From Acidobacteriota bacterium (lineage in GTDB: Bacteria > Acidobacteriota > Terriglobia > Acidiferrales > UBA7541): a DNA stretch of 51,095 nucleotides. Position numbers and translations under genes: made by a program. Of the stretch, positions 45,282 through 51,095 are shown piece after piece. The DNA is taken from the NCBI GenBank assembly GCA_021832085.1, contig JAKBLM010000025.1, forward strand, positions 1 to 51,095. Reading direction: 5' to 3'. Under the pieces are notes generated by a model. That model saw only the letters and a list, made by a program, of their open reading frames with translations. It had not been told where the DNA came from and did not search any database. Each line of letters starts with the position of its first letter. Position 1 is the stretch's first letter.

Positions 45282-46850
45282 TTACTCACCAGGATGCTCG
45301 GCCATGCGCAGCGCGGCAACCAGCGCGCGGGCCTTGTTCAGTGTCTCCAGGTATTCGCGCCGCGGAATCGAATCGGCCACCACGCCGCATCCCGCCTGGA
45401 AATAGGCCACGCCGTCGCGAATCACCAGCGTCCGGATCGCGATGCAGGAATCGAGATTGCCCGAAAAATCCATATAGAGCACCGCGCCCGAATAGACCCC
45501 GCGCCGCGTCGGCTCGAATTCACTGATGATCTCCATGGCGCGGACTTTTGGCGCGCCGGTCAGAGTGCCGGCCGGGAAGCAGGCCATCAGAGCGTCGAGG
45601 CAGTCAACGTTCTGGCGCAGGCGGCCGCGCAGGCGCGAGACGATGTGCATCACCTGCGAAAACCGTTCGACGAACATCAACTCTTCCACCTTGACGCTGC
45701 CGTATTCCGAGACGCGCCCCAAGTCGTTCCGGCCGAGATCGACCAGCATGATGTGCTCGGCGCGTTCCTTCGGGTCGGCGAGCATCTCTTCAGCCATGCG
45801 CTTGTCCTCGGCTTCGTCGCGCCCGCGCCAGCGCGTGCCGGCGATCGGCCGATAGAAGGCGTCGCGCCCCTGCACCTTCACCAGCATCTCCGGCGAGCTG
45901 CCAGCGATCGCGGTTCTGTCCAGTTTCAGGAAAAAGAGATAGGGCGAGGGATTGGCGACCCGAAGCGCCCGGTAGATGTCGAAAGGATCGGCCGTTGTGG
46001 GCGCGGCGAAGCGCTGGCTGGGCACCACCTGGAAAATGTCGCCCGCGCGAATATAGCGTTTCGCTTTTTGCACTGCGGCGAGGAACGCCGATTTCGGCAT
46101 GTTCGAATAGACGCGCGGCAAGCGGCCATTGCGCCCGCCGGGCAAGTCGGGGGAACGATTCGCGTCGCCGAAATCGACAGGGAAGCGGCGATTGACGCGC
46201 CCCACAGCAGCGGCCCGCCCGGTCCGAGATACGTTTTCGCCCCGGCAGGGAACCTCCAGGCGCCGGCGCGTTGCGCGCACCTGCTCGACCGCTGTGTCGT
46301 AAAGTTTGCGCAGGCTCCCGCCCTGCTCGGTGTAGACGTTGCGCACCACCCACACCCGGTGCTTCACGTGGTCGAAAACCACCAGCTCCGGGTAGAACAT
46401 CAGCACCGCGTCGTCCAGGCCGAGGTCATCCTCGCCGGTCAGCGGGACTTCCTCCGCCAGGCGCACCATCTCGTAACCGAAATACCCAATCGCTCCGGCC
46501 AGCAGCGGCGGCAACTCGGCCAAGCGCACCTCGCGGTAACGCCGCAGCAGACCACGCAGCCATTCCACGGGATTTTCGGCTACGCGGCGCACGCGGCCGT
46601 TCTCCTCGACCGTTCCGGCCCCATTTTTGTAGCGGAAGATGGCCGTGGGATCGGCGCCCAGAAACGTGTAACGGGCGATCTTTTCCGCGCCTTCCACACT
46701 TTCGAGCAGGCACGCGTAGCGCGATTTGCGCGCCAGCCGCAGGTACGCGCTCACGGGTGTCAGCAGATCGGCGCGAAACACCTCGCACACCGGCACGAGA
46801 TTGCCCTCGCGGGCCATGCGGCGAAACGTTTCGTAATCGGGCGTCAGCAT
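45282..46850 (-). CDS. trpE: Anthranilate synthase component I
   Basis: Forms anthranilate from chorismate. The 522-residue protein has the feedback Trp-binding motif LLES near residue 49, then the chorismate-binding domain with IFQVVPSQRF, GSSPEMLVKV, PIAGTRWRG, MLVDLGRNDLGRV, GTLTGAPKVRAMEIISE and AGCGVVADSIPRREYLET. Residues 205-245 form an unusual Arg/Gly-rich insertion. It starts 7 bp after the aroDE stop, so aroDE, trpE and trpG form an operon that feeds chorismate-pathway flux to tryptophan. Confidence 0.96.
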   Translation of the reverse strand: MLTPDYETFRRMAREGNLVPVCEVFRADLLTPVSAYLRLARKSRYACLLESVEGAEKIARYTFLGADPTAIFRYKNGAGTVEENGRVRRVAENPVEWLRGLLRRYREVRLAELPPLLAGAIGYFGYEMVRLAEEVPLTGEDDLGLDDAVLMFYPELVVFDHVKHRVWVVRNVYTEQGGSLRKLYDTAVEQVRATRRRLEVPCRGENVSRTGRAAAVGRVNRRFPVDFGDANRSPDLPGGRNGRLPRVYSNMPKSAFLAAVQKAKRYIRAGDIFQVVPSQRFAAPTTADPFDIYRALRVANPSPYLFFLKLDRTAIAGSSPEMLVKVQGRDAFYRPIAGTRWRGRDEAEDKRMAEEMLADPKERAEHIMLVDLGRNDLGRVSEYGSVKVEELMFVERFSQVMHIVSRLRGRLRQNVDCLDALMACFPAGTLTGAPKVRAMEIISEFEPTRRGVYSGAVLYMDFSGNLDSCIAIRTLVIRDGVAYFQAGCGVVADSIPRREYLETLNKARALVAALRMAEHPGE

Positions 46851-46857
46851 CTGGAAT

Positions 46858-48360
46858 CTAGACCTCGTCCCGGCGGAGCGCCTCGAGCACCGCCCGCCGC
46901 ATCACCTGGGCCGGCGCAGGCCGGCCCGTCCACAACTCCCATTGGGCCACGCCCTGTGCGACCAGCATCTCCACTCCGGAAATCCTTTTCAGCCCGCGCC
47001 GCGCGGCCAGCCGTAGCAGCGGCGTTTCGATCGGCCGGTAAACCATGTCGAAAACCACCGGCGCGTTCAGCTCGCTCGCACCGAGCGGCGAAGCGCGATC
47101 CGGCGCCATGCCCACCGGAGTCGCGTTCACGATCAGGTCGAACGACCGCCGGCGGATTTCGCCTCGGGCAACGGCCTTGCCGCCCGCGAGGTGCGCCAGT
47201 TCCCGCGCCTGCGCCGGTCGCCGCGCCAGAACGAAAACGCGAGCGCCGGAATCGGCAATGGCAAACGCAGCCGCGCGCGCCGCGCCGCCAGCGCCCACGA
47301 GCAGCACTCTGGAGCCCGCAAGTTGCACGCGGCCCGCGAGCGCGGCCAACACGCCGGCGTAATCGGTATTGTAGCCGTAGCGGCGGCCGCGTCGAATGAC
47401 CACCGTATTCACCGCTCCCAGGCGCCGGGCCAGGCTGTCACAGGAATCGAGGTGTCGCAGGATGGCTCGCTTGTGCGGAATCGTCACGCTGAAGCCGCCG
47501 ATGCCCAGCGGCTCGATTGCCTCGACGAAGTCCCGCAGGTGCTCCACCTGGAAGGGAAGGTAGACGGCGTTGATTCCTTCCGCGGCAAACGCCGCGTTGT
47601 GCATGGCCGGCGAAACCGAGTGTCTCGCCTTGTTGCCGAGGATTCCATAGGCGCGCGTTCGCCGGTCAACCCGCTCTGCGTGGTATTCCCGCACCGCCGT
47701 GGCGAGCGTTGGCTGACCCGGAGCCGTGCGCGCGCTCACCGCCGCGTAGCTGAGCAGGCTGCCCTCGCGCAGGGCGAGGAAGCGTGTGGCAAGCGCGGCG
47801 CGGCCCATCGGCACGGCGATAATTCCGGCTGCCGCTCCGGGCTTTCGTGCCAGGCGAATCAGCCGCACCGCGTCGCCGAGGCCGCGGCATTCCACCGCGA
47901 GCTTCCAAATCGTGCCGGGAGCGAGCTGAAAGCGTTCCAGCAGCTTCTGCGGCTCGCTTACCGCGCGGCCGAACCGGTGCAAGGAGACGATCGCGGCGGC
48001 GCGTGCCGGCGCGACCGGCTTGAATCTCCCTGCCGCTTTCACGCTTTCGATCTCCAGGTCGTACCACCCGCATCCGGCTTCCACCGCTGCCGCCAGCGCG
48101 CGCCGTTCGGCCTCCACGTCGCCACGGAAGCGCCCGCCGGCTTCGCGCCGCCGGCACGTGGCAATCAGCTGTGCCGAAAACCGGCGCCGCTTCAGCCAAT
48201 CGAGGAAGCGGTGCCGCTCGCCGTCGCTCCGCAGCCAGTCCAGCCGCAGTTCGGCCGTCTTCGTCAGCCGGAGCCCTTGCCGTAACTGCGCCTGCATCTC
48301 AGCGGCAGTTTCCGCCGCGACGACGGCGCAAATGCGGTCGAGTTGTTTGGCTTTTGTCAC
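46858..48360 (-). CDS. aroDE: Bifunctional 3-dehydroquinate dehydratase / shikimate dehydrogenase
   Basis: A 500-residue fusion of two consecutive shikimate enzymes. The N-terminal type I dehydratase (about 1-215) has the expected Glu in AELRLDWL, His in VSLHRFGR and Schiff-base Lys in IWKLAVE. The C-terminal dehydrogenase (from about 235) has SVSPAMHNAAFA, the catalytic Lys in TIPHKRAI, the Asp in NTDYAGVL, and GAGGAARAAAFA as NADP site. The fusion is common in plants and some bacteria. GTG at 48360 is chosen as start since the promoter candidate lies upstream of it and the open frame beyond (to 48531) is not homologous. First gene of aroDE-trpE-trpG. Confidence 0.94.
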   Translation of the reverse strand: MTKAKQLDRICAVVAAETAAEMQAQLRQGLRLTKTAELRLDWLRSDGERHRFLDWLKRRRFSAQLIATCRRREAGGRFRGDVEAERRALAAAVEAGCGWYDLEIESVKAAGRFKPVAPARAAAIVSLHRFGRAVSEPQKLLERFQLAPGTIWKLAVECRGLGDAVRLIRLARKPGAAAGIIAVPMGRAALATRFLALREGSLLSYAAVSARTAPGQPTLATAVREYHAERVDRRTRAYGILGNKARHSVSPAMHNAAFAAEGINAVYLPFQVEHLRDFVEAIEPLGIGGFSVTIPHKRAILRHLDSCDSLARRLGAVNTVVIRRGRRYGYNTDYAGVLAALAGRVQLAGSRVLLVGAGGAARAAAFAIADSGARVFVLARRPAQARELAHLAGGKAVARGEIRRRSFDLIVNATPVGMAPDRASPLGASELNAPVVFDMVYRPIETPLLRLAARRGLKRISGVEMLVAQGVAQWELWTGRPAPAQVMRRAVLEALRRDEV

Positions 48361-48392
48361 GAGCCGTTTACGCCACGAAATAAAAACCCATG

Positions 48393-48421
48393 CTATTAGC
48401 ACGCGAGCAGGGAACTGTAAA
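48393..48421 (-). promoter_or_regulatory. Candidate promoter of aroDE-trpE-trpG
   Basis: On the minus strand TTTACA (48421-48416), 17 bases, then TAATAG (48398-48393). The -35 is good, the -10 weak. Transcription would start near 48386, about 26 bases before the GTG at 48360. Confidence 0.35.
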
Positions 48422-48479
48422 GCTGGTCTACGTGGTTGCCATCGCGGTTCCTGCTGCTCCTTCGGGCCCGAAACGGCTT

Positions 48480-48509
48480 TTGGCAGCATGAAAGCGCCGG
48501 CGATATAGT
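48480..48509 (+). promoter_or_regulatory. Candidate promoter for a leaderless VOC transcript
   Basis: TTGGCA (48480-48485), 18 bases, TATAGT (48504-48509). The ATG at 48516 is only 6 bases after the -10, so the mRNA would begin at or within a base of the start codon. No ribosome-binding site is present. Confidence 0.5.
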
Positions 48510-48515
48510 GCCCGT

Positions 48516-48911
48516 ATGACCACGCTTCCAACGCTCCGCGTCGCTCGCCCGAGCGATCATCTCGATGCCCTCCTGCGCTTCTACCAGGAGGGCCTGGGGT
48601 TGGCTCTGCTCTTCCGCTTCGAGGATCACGCCGGCTTCGACGGCATCATCCTCGGACGCGAGGGCTCACCCTACCACTTCGAATTCACACGCGCGCACGG
48701 GCACCATGCCGGTCGCGCACCGAGGCCCGACAACCTGCTCGTTTTCTACCTGCCCGATGCTGCCGAATGGAAGGCTGCTGTCCAGCGAATGCGCGATGCC
48801 GGTTTCCAACCCGTGCCAGCCTTCAATCCCTATTGGGATCGTGATGGGCTGACCTTCGAAGACCCGGACGGCTATAGCGTCGTTCTCCAGCACGTGGCCT
48901 GGAAACCGTAG
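48516..48911 (+). CDS. VOC-family (glyoxalase/bleomycin-resistance fold) protein
   Basis: A 131-residue protein of the vicinal oxygen chelate superfamily, two beta-alpha-beta-beta-beta units. RVARPSDHLDALLRFYQEGLGL opens the first unit (His14 a likely metal ligand), and NPYWDRDGLTFEDPDGYSVVLQH closes the second. Substrate unknown; relatives bind or isomerise small metabolites. Divergent from aroDE; it appears to be translated from a leaderless mRNA. Confidence 0.85.
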   Translation: MTTLPTLRVARPSDHLDALLRFYQEGLGLALLFRFEDHAGFDGIILGREGSPYHFEFTRAHGHHAGRAPRPDNLLVFYLPDAAEWKAAVQRMRDAGFQPVPAFNPYWDRDGLTFEDPDGYSVVLQHVAWKP

Positions 48912-48964
48912 CGTTCCGCTACTCCAGCGGCCACCGCAAGTCCACCCCGGTTAAGTGCTCCACT

Positions 48965-48980
48965 GACCGAGTAGTCGGTC
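48965..48980. promoter_or_regulatory. TetR-type palindrome upstream of the glycosyltransferase
   Basis: GACCGA-gtag-TCGGTC is a perfect 6-4-6 inverted repeat resembling operators of TetR/AcrR repressors. A -10-like TATTAT lies at 49001-49006, so the palindrome overlaps the -35 position. No TetR gene is in the window. Confidence 0.5.
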
Positions 48981-49060
48981 TGGCCGCCGAAAGCCGACCA
49001 TATTATAGGACTTTCTGGCGAGCCACATTTGTTTACTCACGCAACTCTGCCCGTCGACTC

Positions 49061-50482
49061 GTGAAACCTTTTCGCTCGCCAAAGCAACCAATAGGACAGG
49101 GAAGTAGGGTCGTGTCCACTACGGGGTCGGAACTTGCCAGGAAGCAGGCGGGTCAGGCCGGCGAAACGCTGGAAAAGCCGGGCCGCGATCCTTGGTATTG
49201 GGTGATCTACGGAGGCATTCTGGCCGGAATCGTCCTCCTCATCCACGTCCATATTCACGGCCTTCTTCTAGCGCCGCTGGTCGAGGCGGCAGACTCACAT
49301 CATTGGGTGCGCTTCCTGATCTTCCCTGGCGTGCTTTGGGTGGTGATGGGGACGCTGCTGCTGATTTTCCGCACGGTCGTCTGGATGTGCTACAAGCCAT
49401 TCGCGCCTGCCACGGAAGCAACCGCCCCACCGCTCACCGTCATCATCCCTGCCTACAACGAAGGGCCGATGGTCCTGAAATCGATCGAGTCTGTCGTACA
49501 CGCGGAGTACCCGAAAGACCGATTGGAAATCTACGTGGTGGATGACGGCAGCCGCGACGACACCTGGACTTACATCGAGCAGGCTGCCGCGAAATGGCCC
49601 GATCTGGTCCACGCAGTCCGCTTCCCGAAGAACCGGGGTAAGCGCGCCGCCCTGGCTGCCGGCTTCGAAGCCGCCCGCGGCGAAATTGTGGTAACGATTG
49701 ATTCCGATAGCGCCCTCGAGCCCGGGTCGCTGCTGGCCGTGGCCGGCCCTTTCCGCGATCCGCGCGTGGGCGCCGTAGCGGGGAAGGTGGGGGCTTATAA
49801 CCGACACGAGGGCCTCCTGCCAAGGATGTTGCATGTCCGATATATCCTCTCGTTCGACGTGCTGCGCGCCGTCGAATCCTCTTACGGCACCGTCTACTGT
49901 TGTCCTGGCGCACTGACCGCCTATCGCGTCTCTGTGGTGCGCAAGGTACTCAATGCCTGGATGCAACAGAGATTCCTCGGCGCCCAGTGCACCTTTGGGG
50001 AAGACCGTGCCCTGACGAACTGGATCCTTTCGCTCGGCTACCTGACCGTTTACCAACGTTCAGCCGCCGTGCGGACGGTGGTCCCGACAACCTATTTCCA
50101 AATGTGCAAGATGTTTCTGCGCTGGAATCGGAGCTACGTTCGGGAAGAGCTCCGGTTCATGAAAATCGTGTGGAAGCGGCCGCCGCTCTCGGCTTCGATC
50201 GCGATCTGGGATCGGTTCGTGACGAACCTGCGCTTCCCGGTCAACTATGCCAGCCTGGTGCTGCTCGGGGTGCTGGCATGGGAAAATCCGCTGGTGCTGG
50301 TGCGCTTCGTGCTGGCGGTGGGGCTGGTATCGATTTTTTACTCGCTCTACTTCCTTCGCAGCGAGCGGTCGATGGATTTCCTTTACGGAGTGGTTTATTC
50401 CTACTTCGGCGTTTTTCTGCTTTTCTGGATTTTCCCTTACGCGGTTTTCACCGTGCGTGCCCGTTCCTGGCTGACCCGCTAA
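49061..50482 (+). CDS. Family 2 processive glycosyltransferase (hyaluronan/chitin synthase-like)
   Basis: A membrane glycosyltransferase of up to 473 residues, like NodC, HasA or IcaA. Two N-terminal helices (about 45-110) precede the GT2 domain: LTVIIPAYNEGPMV, VVDDGSRDD, the metal-binding DSDS, the acceptor GEDRALTNW and a variant of the QxxRW motif in MCKMFLRWNRSYVRE. Three or four C-terminal helices follow. It likely makes and exports a beta-linked polysaccharide; sugar not deducible. GTG at 49061 lacks a clear ribosome-binding site; GTG at 49112, after AGGG, is an alternative. Confidence 0.87.
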   Translation: MKPFRSPKQPIGQGSRVVSTTGSELARKQAGQAGETLEKPGRDPWYWVIYGGILAGIVLLIHVHIHGLLLAPLVEAADSHHWVRFLIFPGVLWVVMGTLLLIFRTVVWMCYKPFAPATEATAPPLTVIIPAYNEGPMVLKSIESVVHAEYPKDRLEIYVVDDGSRDDTWTYIEQAAAKWPDLVHAVRFPKNRGKRAALAAGFEAARGEIVVTIDSDSALEPGSLLAVAGPFRDPRVGAVAGKVGAYNRHEGLLPRMLHVRYILSFDVLRAVESSYGTVYCCPGALTAYRVSVVRKVLNAWMQQRFLGAQCTFGEDRALTNWILSLGYLTVYQRSAAVRTVVPTTYFQMCKMFLRWNRSYVREELRFMKIVWKRPPLSASIAIWDRFVTNLRFPVNYASLVLLGVLAWENPLVLVRFVLAVGLVSIFYSLYFLRSERSMDFLYGVVYSYFGVFLLFWIFPYAVFTVRARSWLTR

Positions 50483-50781
50483 TCGGGCCCTCCCGCACGG
50501 TTATCCTGGCGAAGCATTGGCTACGAACGAAGTGGGTCATTACGAAGCTTGTCGGCAGGGACCCTGAATACACCGCGGCGCGGGCCTGGCGTAGTCATGC
50601 TCTCGCCTTCCATCCCCGGCCGCCGCGCCACGGTCCTCAGATCATGGTGGTTGCGCCGCCACCTAACCCAACTTCCGCGCCCGGGAGCGAGATTTTGGGT
50701 ATCTTAGCCGGCAAGCCGTTTGTTTTCAGCAGGGGCTCGCCGCAAGGCCAGAATAGTGACGAATTACACATAACATTCATC
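50483..50781. other. Intergenic region before the insertion-element cluster
   Basis: About 300 bp without a recognisable gene. Composition changes from GC-rich to AT-rich near 50756, where the boundary of the first mobile element may lie. Confidence 0.5.
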
Positions 50782-50811
50782 TTGACATGTTAGGGCATGA
50801 ACGTGTATATA
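50782..50811 (+). promoter_or_regulatory. Promoter of the truncated transposase
   Basis: A perfect TTGACA (50782-50787), 18 bases, then TATATA (50806-50811). The GTG start follows 7 bases later, so the transcript would be leaderless. Confidence 0.6.
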
Positions 50812-50818
50812 GTGCCCC

Positions 50819-50970
50819 GTGTACATCCGCAGGACCACCAAGTCGCACAAGGGCAAAAGCTACACCAACTACCTGCTGGTCGAATCGGTCCACACCCCCA
50901 AGGGCCCCCGCCAGCGGATCATTTGCTCACTCGGCTCGCTCGCGCCCGCGCCGCGCCAGCAGTGGCTCGG
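50819..50970 (+). pseudogene. N-terminal fragment of an IS1634/IS4-like transposase
   Basis: From the GTG at 50819 the frame reads VYIRRTTKSHKGKSYTNYLL, then VESVHTPKGPRQRIICSLGS and LAPAPRQQWLG. This resembles the N-terminus of transposases of the IS1634/IS4 group as I remember them. After WLG the expected continuation (LA-rich helix) is replaced at about 50970 by unrelated, AT-richer sequence that looks like the end of a second element. The frame happens to stay open to the window edge but the residues after 50970 are not transposase-like. The remainder of the gene may lie on the far side of the insertion. Confidence 0.55.
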
Positions 50971-51095
50971 GGTTATGTTGCACAAGTTCAGCAAATTATT
51001 TTGCGGAAGGGGTCATGACGTTTTCCAATTATCGGTTTGCGAGAACCTGACAAGGAGGAAGACGGAGCATGACCCCGAACAAGGATACGACCGAG
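50971..51095 (+). mobile_element. Left end of a second insertion element (partial)
   Basis: Sequence starting GGTTATGTTGCACAAGTTCA (or one to two G earlier) begins abruptly within the transposase reading frame, is AT-richer than its surroundings, and leads after about 100 bases into a new gene start. This is the layout of an insertion-sequence end: terminal repeat, short leader, transposase. The other end and any target duplication are outside the window, so the family is not assigned. Confidence 0.45.
51069..51095 (+). CDS. Start of a gene cut by the window edge, probably transposase
   Basis: ATG at 51069 with a strong AAGGAGG at 51052-51058 opens MTPNKDTTE and runs off the window. Nine residues are too few to name. 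Its position just inside the presumed element end suggests a transposase or accessory protein of that element. Confidence 0.45.

Noticed and set aside
45273..47399. 708-codon open frame opposite trpE and aroDE
   Set aside because: It is antisense to two well-supported enzymes; GC-rich DNA often gives long antisense frames, and the product resembles nothing known.

Overview
The window is a GC-rich, densely packed bacterial chromosome segment with genes on both strands, short intergenic gaps and several small operons. No rRNA, tRNA or CRISPR array was found. The mix of genes (NadB, MenG/UbiE-like methyltransferase, prepilin peptidase, EF-P, fused AroDE, TolC/HlyD exporters, AsmA, and a degenerate copy of a dispersed 'atcctgagcga' repeat) suggests a Gram-negative, probably Acidobacteriota-like organism. 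That placement is an impression, not a computed result.

Left part (1-8.1 kb): an inverted-repeat region, nadB, aroB with a menaquinone/ubiquinone methyltransferase, a type IV prepilin peptidase divergent from an EF-P gene, a hemF broken by both a frameshift and a nonsense codon, and an FAD-dependent oxidoreductase. From 8.2 to 15.1 kb the minus strand carries moaA, a GAF-GAF-AAA+-Fis sigma54 activator, an outer-membrane TolC-type protein with a STAS-like domain fused to its N-terminus, an HlyD adaptor and a guanine deaminase. The 180 bp between the activator and tolC hold a cluster of TCGGCA/TGCCGA half-sites and a plausible -24/-12 promoter, so this looks like a self-contained, sigma54-controlled export locus.

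Middle (15-37 kb): a membrane-anchored beta-lactamase-fold serine hydrolase, a secreted Ntn-hydrolase-like lipoprotein, pterin carbinolamine dehydratase, a class IV aminotransferase, then nusB-ribH and a fatty-acid/acyl-CoA block (enoyl-CoA hydratase, 3-hydroxybutyryl-CoA dehydrogenase, a fused degenerate dehydrogenase-crotonase, a divergent thiolase). After these come lepA, xseA, a DUF2905-type membrane protein, a DipZ-like periplasmic thioredoxin, ndk, sucD-sucC and divergent trpD.

Right part (37-51 kb): an AsmA-like protein, a complete four-gene ABC-2 exporter (membrane fusion protein, double ATPase, two permeases) with overlapping genes, the aroDE-trpE-trpG operon (chorismate to anthranilate, complementing the separate aroB and trpD), a VOC protein, a processive family-2 glycosyltransferase with a TetR-type palindrome in its promoter region, and finally a transposase gene that appears to be interrupted by a second insertion element running off the window.

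The most unusual items are the STAS-TolC fusion with its sigma54 control region, the dehydrogenase/crotonase fusion plus thiolase pair with altered catalytic motifs, an EF-P whose loop tip carries Gln instead of Lys/Arg, and the doubly damaged hemF.
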